Under the pieces are notes generated by a model. The model saw only the letters and a program-made list of their open reading frames with translations. It did not search any database and was not told the DNA's origin. A stretch of 64,000 bases of DNA from the NCBI GenBank assembly GCA_949316235.1, contig OX438742.1, positions 38,818,853 through 38,882,852 of the forward strand, given 5' to 3'. Both the position numbers and the translations under genes were made by a program. Each line of letters starts with the position of its first letter. Position 1 is the first letter of the stretch. Source of the DNA: Oegoconia quadripuncta. Taxonomy: Eukaryota > Arthropoda > Insecta > Lepidoptera > Autostichidae. Positions 1-10,543 of this stretch are shown here, piece by piece.

Positions 1-155
1 CATCCTAGACAAAGAACTCGTCGAACAAATTCAGCTTCGTCAATATCGAAGGGATTACATTCTTCACGTAATCGCCTTCGACGTTGCATCTTCTCCGACA
101 AATCCTCTGCGGCATCGTCTTCCAGAAACTCGAATAATTCGTAATCATTGGCCAT
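1..155 (-). CDS. 5' end of an unidentified gene, possibly a HARBI1-like nuclease (partial)
   Basis: An open frame runs on the minus strand from an ATG at 153-155 off the left edge, giving 51 residues. It starts MANDYELFEFLEDDAAEDLS, followed by a basic stretch with QRRRRLR, then NPFDIDEAEFVRRVLCLG. An acidic head, an arginine-rich patch and an F-x-R-rich segment resemble the N-termini of lepidopteran PIF/Harbinger (HARBI1-like) nucleases as I remember them, but the catalytic domain lies outside the window, so the family call is weak. The codons look coding and the frame has no stop. It could be a transposase copy or a domesticated gene. Confidence 0.4.
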   Translation of the reverse strand, partial: MANDYELFEFLEDDAAEDLSEKMQRRRRLREECNPFDIDEAEFVRRVLCLG

Positions 156-743
156 CTAAAACCACATCACATTTAATGTATTTCTAATCGGTTTACGCAA
201 TGAACACAATGTATTTATAAAGAGTTATTGTGAAAAACACATCCACTTACTTTTTTAAGCGAAAATAACGGTTTATTATCCTTATACCACTAAAACAATA
301 ATAAATCCATCACAAGAGACTAACTTTTTTAAGATTGTAAAATTTGACGTTTGAGCAATATTACTAGCTGTCAAACGACCGTTAAACAACGATGATGGTA
401 CGAATTGAGCGAATGATTCAGCGGTGACGTCACAAAACTGCTTAACAAAACAATATTATAATAAGCTTGTTTTAAGGCGGTCGGGGTACGAATTTCCAAA
501 GTAATATTACTGTAATATTGCTATAAGAGATGATTGTAGGCCCCCAGGATCTCGTTCTGTGCTTATTATTATTTCGTTCTAAGATGGGGTTACGAACGGA
601 TTTTACACCCTGTTTCCTGGGGTTGTAGGATTCAGGACCGCAGACAGCAAATTGTAAACCACTAACCACGAGTCACTGAGGCGACACTACTGGTCTGCAG
701 ATTTGGTGTCTGCTATGTTTAAGTATAATTAGACTGTAGATTT
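156..743. other. AT-rich interval without recognised gene
   Basis: This is the upstream side of the truncated minus-strand frame. No repeat family seen elsewhere in the window is recognised here. The short open frame at 472-669 shows no domain. Confidence 0.4.
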
Positions 744-1010
744 GACGACCTGTTTAGTGTAGTGGTTAGCAACTCTGACCGCTATACCAAAAGGTTGCGG
801 GTTCGAATCCCGAATATGTTTGTGTGATGAATACGGACATGTGTACCCGAGTTATGGATGTTTTCATTTATAGTAAGTTTTTATTTATATAAAAAAATGT
901 ATTTATGTAGTATATCACCATCTGGTATTCACAACACAAGCCTATAGTTGCTTAGTGTGGAACTAGATGACGTTGTGTGTATGTCTAAGGATATTTATTA
1001 TTATTACAAG
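744..1010 (+). repeat. SINE family B (tRNA-derived), full length
   Basis: The tRNA-like head begins GACGACCTG. It has an A-box-like TAGTGTAGTGGTTAGC and a B-box-like GGTTCGAATCC about 55 bp later. The body includes GAGTTATGGATGTTTTCATT and GTGGAACTAGATGACG, and the copy ends in ATT repeats. Six related copies lie in this window. This copy and the one at 6799-7078 share about 45 bp beyond the tail. Confidence 0.85.
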
Positions 1011-1058
1011 AGTCCGTTCTTGGAAGAGCGTTATCTGCGGACACTCAGCCAGCCACCG
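1011..1058 (+). repeat. Sequence shared downstream of two SINE B copies
   Basis: The segment beginning AGTCCGTTCTTGGAAGAGCG follows the SINE tail here and is repeated, inverted together with the SINE, at about 6751-6800 with one mismatch. The other SINE B copies lack it. Confidence 0.7.
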
Positions 1059-1692
1059 AGTATGGTCTACCGTGAACATGATAGGTATTCACATGTTGCC
1101 AGTAAGTACAGTTGAATCAAGCGTAACACTGCCAGTATAAGCTGAGCTGCCGTACGATATACAACTCGCAGTAGGTACAAAGATTTAAGAATTAAGTTAA
1201 GTATTACAAAAATGTTACTAAGTACTGTCAATTTCAACAAATTAATTGTAACTTTGTTTCTAAAGTGCTCAGTCTTGCAAGAAATCTGAACCAAGCGAAA
1301 TATAAAACAAATTCCGAGTAGATACTTTTGCTATACTTTGCTACCGAGGGGTCCGTATATCTCAATTACTGCCGTCCACCGGGAGCGCTACCTTTGTATT
1401 ACAATCGTTTTCAGCTCCTTTAAATGCTTCCTTATAACTCTGGTTGTTTTTTAAAGAGTTTGTGTTCTATTATTTAAAACAGGGAAGCCTAGGAGTTGGA
1501 TAAATACAAAATCCATGTTTTCACATCTATAAATTTGAAAAGATTGGCAATTCGTTAGTTTTTTCCGACTTGAGTACAAAATTTCACTTTATTCAAGATT
1601 TTCGTTTTATATCTATGTTATACTTTCTCTCAATTAACATCTTAGTAGAATAAAATCTCAGAATATGTAATAATAAATAAAATTAAAGTCAA
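1059..1692. other. AT-rich interval, nothing recognised
   Basis: No coding signal or repeat family is recognised here. The open frame at 1067-1294 on the minus strand is low-complexity and leucine-rich, with no identifiable domain. Confidence 0.4.
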
Positions 1693-1915
1693 TATTTTGG
1701 ACACTTAGGTAGACCAATCATCTAGTAACAGCCTAAGCAAAGTTTGTGCTATGGATACTAGATAACGGATAATCATACATAAATATTTATATAAACATAC
1801 ATGACTCGGGAATAAACGAACGTATTCAGCACACAACAATTTACCCCTCGCGGGATTCGAACCAGCAACCGCTGGTTTCGCTGACAGGGTCACTATCCGC
1901 TGCACCAGTCGATGT
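1693..1915 (-). repeat. SINE family C (tRNA-derived)
   Basis: Read on the minus strand, a tRNA-like head (GTGCAGCGGATAGTGACC, then GGTTCGAATCCCGCGAGG with a small change in the B box) is followed by a body containing GAGTCATGTATG and ACTAGATGATTGG. Two closer-to-consensus copies are at 17848-18070 and 36301-36523. Confidence 0.8.
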
Positions 1916-2325
1916 TTGTATTTAGTCGGAGTATTTATATGTAGTATTCTTCACTTCCTATGTGATGTTATCATAATAAAATTGTACTAAGTTTATATAG
2001 TATTTACATGACTACCTAACCTCACCAACACCAAGCATTAAAATCAACCAAAGCTGAATTATACTAATCTCCATACGAACAACGCTAAACTAAAGAGGTG
2101 CTTTTAGGGAAAGCTGCGGATTGCGGATTATCAACCTCCTATAAGTGTGTGATAGAATTTGTACTGAACTGCGTACCTCAATATTCCATGAACGTATAGT
2201 AAAATCCTCTATCCAACATACTAAGTCGAAAGTGCACTATTTACGCATTAAGGGCCCAGAGATGCACTAAGGTATAGAGATGGTACGATATTTCGGATGC
2301 TTAAAATCAAGAATATCTAAGAGCA
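1916..2325. other. Unannotated AT-rich interval
   Basis: No gene or familiar repeat is seen between the SINE C copy and the split repeat that starts near 2326. Confidence 0.4.
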
Positions 2326-3016
2326 ATATAAATATTAGGTCCTTACCTATGAAATGTGTGAAGAATTTCATTATCCTTTAGACGGACGCGGGCACCGATC
2401 GGTGCCCACGGACACCCGACTTGCAACTCTCAATTGTAATGATTATAGAGTTCCAAGACTGTGTTTGAACTTGTTCTCTATTAAATTCCGCATCCAATAA
2501 TGTGCGCCATGTTATGTTTAGTTTAGTCTGTATTTGCGAAAATAATTTTTTTTCTTTGGGTGGGAGCATAGACATAGAATTCCAACTACTGTTTTTTATT
2601 AGAACGGGCTTAGAAACCCGCCATAGAGCTTCCAATTCTCAAAACAATTTATTGGATTACCCGTTTCTTAAGAAAAACATGAAATAAATCTGTACTTTCC
2701 GTAAAAATTCCAATTATATCGTGGATATAGGGATACCTACATATTACAACTCGTAACATTTTTCTGATTTTTTGTATTATAGCTGTAGTAGTAATGATCC
2801 ATAGATAATATATTCCCGTAGCTATTGCTTTTCACAGATTACAAATACACCCAGTAGAAGAGTATCTATAAACGTTTTTAACACCGCAGATATTTTCGCA
2901 AATATGACAGCCGCGCCGAGATACTTGACCATTAGAATATTTGCGGGAGAACGGGCGACAGAGAGGTTAAGACTGTTTTCTCCATATAAACATTTTTGAT
3001 TTTTTTTGGGAACGGC
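2326..3016 (+). repeat. Dispersed repeat split by an insertion of about 590 bp
   Basis: The left part (2326-2374, ATTAGGTCCTTACCTATG to GAAGAATTTCATTA) and the right part (2967-3016, TTAAGACTGTTTTCTCC to GGGAACGGCA) join into one continuous sequence at 8165-8285 on the minus strand. Between them lies an inserted block flanked by TTA on both sides. The block begins TCCTTTAGACGGACGCGGGC and ends CGGGCGACAGAGAGG. It includes a perfect palindrome at 2390-2407. The insert is unclassified. Confidence 0.6.
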
Positions 3017-3084
3017 AAATCCCTAATGTAATCAATGTCTCTGGTATTTGAATTCTGGCCTGTACCAAAGATAGGTCAAACTCA

Positions 3085-3490
3085 CAAAAGTTTTATTTCG
3101 TAAGCTTCGATCATTTGAAAACAATTATCACTCATTCACAAGGCAGTCTGCCCAGAGAAGAATGAGCAAGAAAATCAGGGATTGCTCTTAACTAAATATG
3201 TTTACAATTTATGATTCGATGAGGAAAAGAAAATAAGACTGAATATCGCCGAACGGTTCATGTCCATGTATTATTATCATCCAGATAGTCAAATTGTATA
3301 ATAGCTTTTGTACATAGTTTCCTTTTGATTGTGGTTTTAAATTGATTTAAAGGCAAAGTTTGAATGTCTATCGGAATCCTTACCGCACTCATTAGAGTGA
3401 GCGTAAATTTTAAACCATGATCTATTGGTAATGCTCCATAAGCAGTCGTTTATAAGTATGATATAATCAAATTGGCAACTAGTGTGATAG
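3085..3490 (-). pseudogene. CR1-like LINE, C-terminal reverse transcriptase fragment
   Basis: On the minus strand the frame reads VRIPIDIQTLPLNQFKTTIK, then KRKLCTKAIIQFDYLDDNNT, then a stop. This is the C-terminal tail typical of lepidopteran CR1-clade LINEs (P-x-D-I-Q-x-L-P-x-x-x-F-K, then YLDD). It is a 5'-truncated, decayed copy with a degenerate 3' UTR toward 3085. The same tail occurs at 7441-8075 and 33190-33262. Confidence 0.7.
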
Positions 3491-3564
3491 GTAAAACTAC
3501 CAGAAACAAGAGTAATGTATTTCTATTTTAATTATTATATTATATATTATATAACCAACCGCAC

Positions 3565-3765
3565 CTTGGTTGGTCAGTGGAGCAGGGCGTCGATTCTGCA
3601 ACCTTGTTTGCGCGGCTCGTGTCCGATTTTACTTACAAATTCCAGTGGTCATAAACTTAAAGCTACAACAGTAAAGTACATAATAGTTTGAGGTCTCACC
3701 GCAGATTGAAATACGCGTCGCGCCTGTGGTCTTACAGATTAACATAATACGAAACGGTTACCATA
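3565..3765 (+). repeat. Unclassified dispersed repeat (family K)
   Basis: It shares words with 61885-62030: GGGCGTCGATTCTG, TTTGCGCGG, CGTGTCCG, GTCATAAACTTAAAG and AGGTCTCACC. Only two diverged copies are present in the window. The class is unknown. Confidence 0.4.
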
Positions 3766-4554
3766 CAAAAATATTACCCATGTGTGGACTTTGTCGTACG
3801 GGGAAACGTCTATAAGTCTGTTATAATTGTCTGACTTAGCAGATTGCGAATTAACACACTCGCAGGTATTTTCTTTGGAAACAAGCAATATTATTTAAAA
3901 AGAGCATGCTTAATAATCTGCATTTGTTGGTTTGCTACTATCTACGTATGTAGTTTTATCACACATTTCAATATTTTGGCGCCACGACCGTCGCGTTTCT
4001 TAATCCGTCCTATGCTCCCTTCGTCCATTAGTACGGCAAGCCTTCGCTATTTCGACAATGGAACCGGTATATTAGAACGCTTACGTAATGGGTTCTGGGC
4101 AAGCGTAAACCCCAGAGCCCTCGAGAGAGCCGACGCTAGTTACCACTATTACTAATCCCAGAAGTAGTTGGAAATATTATTTTAGTAAGTGATCAGAAAA
4201 TATAATTTGTACTGTGCAGCCTAAATTGTCACACTTCTGAGACTAAAGAGAACTGTACTTGGGACCAATTACCTAACAAAGAGCTTTGCTTTACGCTGCC
4301 TAATATATATATTAATAGGCATGAGTATTTCTGTTACTTAGGGTTTTTACCTAGGCTTATATTAAAATTTACTTAATTAAAACCAACTAGGTATATGCTT
4401 AAATTGGAACTTGGTCTGAGGAAGAAGTGTTAACCGAAATGAGGTAAGCCATACTAAATCAAATCAATGAACAGAAGATTATTTTATGTAATAATAGGCT
4501 ATGGCATAACTATTACTGATACTTTGATTATAAAGTAAACTATTATACTTTTTG
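3766..4554. other. No supported gene
   Basis: An open stretch at 3844-4155 begins with TTG, not ATG, and shows no recognised domain. The rest is AT-rich DNA. Confidence 0.4.
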
Positions 4555-4642
4555 TTTTTTTTTTATGCACGACGACGACGGGTTCGTACTTGACCTCAAT
4601 CACACCTGATGTTAAGTGAAGATGAGGTCGAAGGTGGAAGCG
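4555..4642 (-). repeat. SINE family A, 3' end only
   Basis: A T-rich run and ATGCACGACG lead into the minus-strand tail TTGACCTCAATCACACCTGA and GTGAAGATGAGGTCGAAGGT, then the copy is truncated. It is a 5'-truncated SINE A. Confidence 0.8.
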
Positions 4643-5234
4643 TTGTTGCACTTACGTTGCTCTTGAAATTATCCTGGTAATGTAATTTTAGTTTTCATAT
4701 ATTTTTTTTAATTATTATTGGACACTGGTCGAAGCCATAGGTCCCATTACATTTAACTTAATAAAATATAATTTACAATAAATTATTTACACATACATAG
4801 CTACTTAGCAACTAAATTTTCCCTACTGAACAATTGCTATTGCTATGTACAGTACAATTAGTATTAATGAGTTGCGAATCTGTTAGATGCAATTTGGAAA
4901 TTAACGCTTTCCTGCGCACATCACCAGATACAATAGAAGTTCTAACAATAGCGGGAGGGGACCGGGTGCGGGCTGCACGAGATACCGATAGCTCGAGCAA
5001 CAATGACCAAACCGGCAATTAACCTTTAATTAATCGCGCTGGGTTCATTTGCACCCCAGTGCATATTGAAAGTTGTGTCATTGCTCGAATTTGCAAGTAT
5101 CATCTCTATCATTACTTCATAATTCACTTGCATACGTGTACCAAAACATTTAATCACGATGCACTAAATTTATAATGACCATTTGAATATGCTATGCTCT
5201 GATTGTGTTCAAACCGTCATTCGTCGTCATTTTT

Positions 5235-5479
5235 AACCGCCTCCGTGGTTCAATGTAAACAACATATGGTTTACAAATCGGAGGTCGCGGGTTCGATCCC
5301 CAGCGGAGTACATGTTTAGTACTCGGTTTGGTTGGTGGGAGGGCATTTTATATGTCAGCCTGGCTAGCTACTGGGAACAAAGGGCTACCTCCATCTTATC
5401 TAAATCTGCCACCAAACAGCAATGTTAATAGGATTGTTGTGTTTCGGTTATCAGAGATAAGATAGCCAGTTCTCCAAAT
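5235..5479 (+). repeat. SINE family A, 3' truncated
   Basis: It starts AACCGCCTCCGTGGTTCAAT with the B-box-like GGGTTCGATCCCCAGCGG and continues to AGATAAGATAGCCAGT. An internal extra segment (TGGGAACAAAGGGCTACC) lies near 5372. The A-rich tail is missing. Confidence 0.85.
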
Positions 5480-6240
5480 ATTTATATATATGTAAATATT
5501 TAGGCACGAGCAATTAAGCGTTAATCGGGTTTAATAATAAGATCGATATTTACACTCATTGGAGAAGTTCGGACGTGTGACACTGAGTGTATAACTTTTT
5601 AATGAAGTACATTGTAAGTTGTCCGTCCAATGCGCTTTAATGTTTTTTGCTGGGTGGTAAGTAGGACTTTCTTTATTTCATACTTTTCACCTCAAGGGTT
5701 CAAGGTAGCAATAGAGCTACGTACGGCACAGTTTACTTTCAGTAGGTGCAAAGTACTACTGTTGATCCTGGATTACAGGAGTTACATTGGGAGGAGTGAG
5801 GAGGTGTTATGTAAAAGTATTTTTACAAGGAATCAGTAATTTGAAACTTATTTATTTATTTTATTTATGTGATAAGATACACCAACACCACAAATATTAT
5901 AATTCACAATAACTAACAGGTTCAATTAATGTCAGCTCTGATTATGTGCCAATAATAGGTGTGTACAACACTCAAGAGAAATACACAGATCTAAACATAA
6001 TTACATTATTACAAGTAACGATTACAACAAAGTAAATTAATTGAAAACAGCGCAACAATCTATATATGTTGCTTCCGCAAATTTGAAAATTCTCTTAAAC
6101 ACACCTAATGAATCGTGAAAGATATAAAGTCTGTGGGATCTCACTATTCAGATGGTTAAATTTACCACACAATCTCGTGATTGGAGAATGACGTAGAACA
6201 TTTGATGTTAATGGCAAGGAATCGATAATTATTACGTACG
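5480..6240. other. AT-rich interval with a possible LINE 3' remnant
   Basis: The stretch from about 5850 to 6190 starts with a TTTATTTATT run and looks like a minus-strand LINE 3' region, but no reverse transcriptase motif is readable. Nothing else is supported. Confidence 0.3.
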
Positions 6241-6510
6241 TAGTAGAGCGTGGGTTCGATACCCACGCAGACCATGCACCAGTATTTAAATTTAATTAAT
6301 TACTTATGTGCATTTATACGACTGCTCTTAATGAAGGAAAACATCGCAAGGAAACCTGCATGCCTGAGAAATAAAAATTCAAGGGCATGTGAAGTCCCCA
6401 AACCGCATTGGGCCAGCGAGGTGGACCATGGCCCATACGCCCTCATTATAAGAGGGAAAAGGCCTATATCCCTGCAGTGGGATGCTTACGGACTGATAAT
6501 GATGACGTAC
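6241..6510 (+). repeat. SINE family D (tRNA-derived)
   Basis: The head contains the B-box-like GTGGGTTCGATACCCACGCA. It continues through TACTTATGTGCATTTATACG, CCTGCATGCCTGAG and CCCTGCAGTGGGATG. The same body occurs inverted at 16871-17177 and 20211-20522. The 131-codon open frame at 6250-6645 is a translation of this SINE, not a gene. Confidence 0.8.
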
Positions 6511-6798
6511 ATAGCTATTGAAACTTGGACCATATTACGAGACAGGCCTGATTTTGATTATATTATTTTTCTTTGTCGAGTTTTACATAGCCACAGACTG
6601 TATATCTATCGAATTAGTACAAAAGAGAAATTGAAAATAATTTAAGAGAAAAGCAATTGCGACGAGATCTGGTGAGTGCGATCTGTCGGCAATGAGTCGT
6701 GGTAAAGGTCCAGCTACGACGTGACCGGGCTACTGATCCTCGCTATACTTGGAGGCTGGCTGAGTGTCCACAGATAACGCTCTTCCAAGAACGGACTC

Positions 6799-7078
6799 TT
6801 GTAATAATAATAATAATAAATATCCTTAGACATACACACAGCGTCATGTGTGTGGAACTCACACTAAGCAACTATAGGCTTGTGTTATGGATACCAGATT
6901 GTTGATATACTACATAAATACATTTTTTTTGTAAATAACTTATTATAAATGAAAACATCTATAACTCGGGTACACATGTCCGTATTCATCACATAAACAT
7001 ATGCCCCTAACGGGATTCGAACCCGCAACCTTTTGGTATAGTGGCCAGAGTTGCTAACCACAACACCAAACAGGTCGT
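6799..7078 (-). repeat. SINE family B, full length
   Basis: On the minus strand the copy begins ACGACCTGTTTGG and has B box GGGTTCGAATCCCGTTAGG. The TATT-repeat tail lies at 6799-6825. Beyond the tail, 6751-6800 repeats the block found at 1011-1058. Confidence 0.85.
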
Positions 7079-7440
7079 AATAAATGTAGTCACATTATAA
7101 CTTCCATAATCATAAATATTATAATTGTGAAATTAGTAAAATTACTATTGTGAATTTAATTGCGTCGTACAACATCGGTAACAAGATTTTCTAAATCATT
7201 CATGCTGTGTTACTTCGTTTTTTGTTGATTTCGGTTGTTAAAATTTATATTTTTTTCATTTTCATTTTTGTCATACTTATATTGGGTGTTTATCGTTATT
7301 CATATGTACCAATTCCTGCGATTTTCAATTGTTTTTTATTTGGAAAATGGAAAATTATTTCAAGGTTTCACGTGAAATATTTTTTAATTTCTGGGCTAAA
7401 TCACATAATAAAAAAAATTTGAACACAGCTCTGTTCATGT
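7079..7440. other. AT-rich interval, nothing recognised
   Basis: Phenylalanine- and isoleucine-rich open frames here reflect T-rich sequence. No domain or repeat is recognised. Confidence 0.4.
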
Positions 7441-8075
7441 TAAAATCAAAATCAAAATCAAAAATGCTTTATTTTGTAGGTACGAGTACACAGGGTACAC
7501 TTAAAATATTCAGATTTTACATTTTTTAAGCTACTGCTTGTTCAAAAGCCACTTTTCCCCTGAGAAGAACTAGCAAGAAACTCGAGAGGTTGCTCTTTTT
7601 TAAAAAAAGGTTTTTATGTTACCAAATTATTAATTATTATTTTATATTATAATATTTCATTATTAATTGTGAAATAGCCTGGTTACGCGAACGGGCTGTT
7701 CATGTCCATGAATGTTTATCATCTAAATAATCTGATATTTTATAATATGCTTTCTTAATAAGTTTCTGTTTTATAGTATCTTTAAATTTATTGAAAGGAA
7801 GATTTTGTATATCAACAGGAACCTTATTAAAAAAGCGTATACATAACCCTTTGAATGAATTACTGACTTTGCGGAGGCGACTTGTGTGACCTGCAAGTTT
7901 ATCTTTATTTCTTGTATTGACATCATGTTTATCACCATTTTTCCTAAATGATGCTATATTTTTTTTGACATATATTAGATTTTCAAAAATGTACTGTGAC
8001 GAAAAGGTTAGAATATTATACTCTTTAAATCTGTGCTTGTGCTTAAAATATGCTTCCCATAATCATTTCTTAGAT
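7441..8075 (-). pseudogene. CR1-like LINE, 3' end of ORF2 plus 3' UTR
   Basis: Minus-strand translation gives FNKVPVDIQNLPFNKFKDTI, then KQKLIKKAYYKISDYLDDKH. Upstream are SRLRKVSNSFKG and ENLIYVKKNIASFRKNG. The family 3' UTR signature (TTGTTCAAAAGCC, complement side) and the short repeat AAAATCAAAATC at 7441-7460 mark the 3' terminus. It is 5'-truncated. This is the longest CR1 copy in the window and the best reference for the others. Confidence 0.8.
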
Positions 8076-8164
8076 TCGCTGAAACTTTTATAAAGCGGTT
8101 TCTTTTAAAACTTAGCGCTGCCTATACTTAACTTAATGTTATCCGATAATACACACAAAGTTTA

Positions 8165-8290
8165 GCTAAATTTGGATATGCCGTTCCCAAAAAAAATCAA
8201 AAATGTTTGTATGGAGGAAACAGTCTTAATGAAATTCTTCATATAAAACGCCAATTTCATAGGTAAGGACCTAATATTTATACTTAAAGC
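8165..8290 (-). repeat. Intact counterpart of the repeat split at 2326-3016
   Basis: It contains GCCGTTCCCAAAAAAAATC, TGGAGGAAACAGTC and CATAGGTAAGGACC in one piece, inverted relative to the copy at 2.3-3.0 kb. Confidence 0.7.
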
Positions 8291-9004
8291 AAGCCACTGA
8301 TTTGTAGGTACTCTCTATTCAAGCGCAACAAGTCTGGGGAGCTTTAAAGTTATCTGAAATAAAAAATCGTTCGCTTTCTGAACTATAAAATAAGTAGCGA
8401 CGGAGATCTAGTGAAGTATACCTATTACATTACATATCTACATCTATTTCTGTTCTCCAATAGGTTTACCGATTATTAAATTGTTTTAGAATATGAACAT
8501 GGCATGCAGTCTCATCGTGTGACGATGGAATACCTGTAATTGGTTAAATAATATACAAAGAGTAGATTGTTGAGTCACACGACTTTTTACTGATGTACAC
8601 CAAATTTGACACCACCGTTTTGAAAATTAGTTTTTACCAAGTTTTCACACAAAAAGCGCGCAACAGACCTAAAACAATCGAGTGGCTATGAACGCATGTC
8701 TTTTTCAAATCCATTATATTTAATGTTAACACTAAACAATTCATCTCGGGAAAATTCCTACTGTAATTCTGATAGGTCCTGTGGTCGTTACCATATAACA
8801 GGAAAATCTTAACATTAAATAAAATTACTTAAAAGAAATCAATAATTTAGTAGAATAGAAATAATTTAGAGTAGAAACTGAATAAAATGGCGAACTTTAT
8901 ATTATTTTCGGAACAATCTGCTATCCACGCCTTTCCATTCAGCCAAAAAATGCTATAGACAACGCTAAAACTTGTTACAATATTAGTCATATTCACGACA
9001 CTTG
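8291..9004. other. AT-rich interval without recognised content
   Basis: No coding or repeat signal beyond base composition is seen. Confidence 0.4.
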
Positions 9005-9313
9005 ATATACTGGTTTTTTAACGTAAGGAAAAAAAATAGCTCATGTTCGGTAAGTGAAATAGAAGGTATTGGCATAGGTAGTTTAATTTCTAAATCTTTT
9101 CAAAACCATAATGGAATAAGCCTTAATTTTGTCATTTAACGGTCGCGTTTGTAGCCTATTCTACATAATTACATCTTCAAATTAAATAAATAAAAAAAAC
9201 TCGGAGAAAATATGAGTTATAAATTTCGAATTATAGGAACCCTACCAATCGCGCCAGTCGCATATGAATCACGGGACACGGATGAATACGGTAAAAAAAC
9301 TCATCCGGTATAT
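9005..9313 (+). mobile_element. MITE family G, copy 1 (about 309 bp)
   Basis: It begins ATATACTGGTTTTTTAACGT and ends AAAAAACTCATCCGGTATAT. The ends are related inverted repeats, clearer in the copy at 28313-28697. The shared interior includes ACGGTCGCGTTTGTAGCCTA. There is no coding capacity. Confidence 0.75.
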
Positions 9314-9315
9314 AT

Positions 9316-9538
9316 CATCACGTCCGCACAGTTGGGGCAATCTCCACTCAATGGGAGAGGGTATGGGCTAAAAACCACTACGCGGGCCAAGTGGGGATTG
9401 GTGGATTTGTCTCAGACTAGTGGCCACCAAACAGTCAATGTTCTTAAACCGCTCCTATAGGCCACTGCCTTGGCTTAACGACTGCCTTCAATTGAAAACA
9501 ACCTGGACCGACTGTTTAACGTGTCCTCCGAACCACGG
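9316..9538 (-). repeat. 5S-type SINE (family E), 5' truncated
   Basis: On the minus strand it reads GAGGACACGTTAAACAGTCG, GGTTGTTTTCAATTGAAGGC and CCCATACCCTCTCCCATTGA. These match the body of the element at 24020-24330 after its 5S-like head. It abuts MITE G on one side and SINE A on the other. Confidence 0.7.
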
Positions 9539-9539
9539 A

Positions 9540-9872
9540 AACCGCCTCCGTGGGCTTAATGAAAAAAACATTGGGTTTACGATTCGGAGGTCGCGGGTTC
9601 GATCCGCGGCGGGGTACATGTTTAAGTACTCGGTTTGGTTGGTTGTAGGGCAAATGCCCTGTCCGCCTGGCTAGCTACCACCATCTTATTTAAATCTGCC
9701 GCCAAGCAGCAATGTTAATAGCATTGTTGTGTTCCGGTTGTCAGAGATAAGATAGCCAGGCCCCCAAATGTGTTGGGATTTCCGGGTCAGTACGCTTCCA
9801 GCTTCGATCTCATCTTCACTTAACCTCAGGTGTGATTGACGTCAAGTACCAATTCGTGGTGCATAAAAAAAA
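9540..9872 (+). repeat. SINE family A, full length
   Basis: Head ACCGCCTCCGTGG, B box GGGTTCGATCCGCGG, then the standard body and tail (CATCTTCACTTAACCTCAGG, then GCATAAAAAAAA). The hexamer ACGGAA occurs just before the head and just after the A-run, a likely target duplication. Confidence 0.9.
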
Positions 9873-10543
9873 CGGAAACACTCGTATTAAAATACCACTA
9901 GTGATCGCCCATACAAAGACAGACCGCGCCAGAGATTGCTTAACTTCGCATAGCAAATGCTACTGTTTAACTTTATATATATATATATATATATTCTTAT
10001 GTAATATATACAACAAGCCTTGAAGTACAGATTTAGGGCTTGTTAAAATAGTTTACCATTTAAACCAATTAAATCATTTATTTCCACACACGGAGGTATA
10101 GGTATTTATTTCCATAGTTGTATAGCTGCATATTTGATAAGACAGGTTGTATATTAATGAATAGAGCTTTTGGTGTCCAGAAATGTCGATCGTCAGTTAA
10201 GCGGCTTAATTTTAACAATAAGTGCTTATCTTCGCCTGAGAAAGCGTCGGCGATTATGACCCGGTATAAACTTCAAATTAATACACTTTATTCAAGCAAA
10301 CCGGACAAAGACCAAATCTCGCGACTGTGGTTCATGGATAAAAATCCTTAATTAAAAACTTCCAATTTAAATGACAGTTCCAATCAAAAGTTTCACATAA
10401 TATTCTTTAAGTTCGAGATAGCTTTCAGTGCACGCAACTCGATTTATCAATAAAAAATTCCGAGGTAAATGTACGGAGCCTGAAAGCGATGGAGCCCGTC
10501 CCGTTTACCTGCATCTACGTCTACAGTAGCTGTCGTCGCTTCG
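9873..10543. other. AT-rich interval with a TA dinucleotide run
   Basis: A (TA)n run sits at about 9974-9995. No gene is recognised. Confidence 0.4.

Noticed and set aside
744..830. tRNA gene at the SINE B head (and at heads of families A, C, D)
   Set aside because: A- and B-box-like words are present, but the cloverleaf arms do not close convincingly and each head continues into the same repeated body in many copies, so these are SINE heads.
3844..4155. 103-residue protein
   Set aside because: The frame opens at TTG rather than ATG and shows no domain; AT-rich random frames of this size are expected.
6250..6645. 131-residue protein
   Set aside because: It is a translation of SINE family D and its flank.
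9212..9674. Two overlapping 80-residue proteins
   Set aside because: They cross the joints of MITE G, the 5S-type SINE and SINE A, so they are chimeric artefacts.
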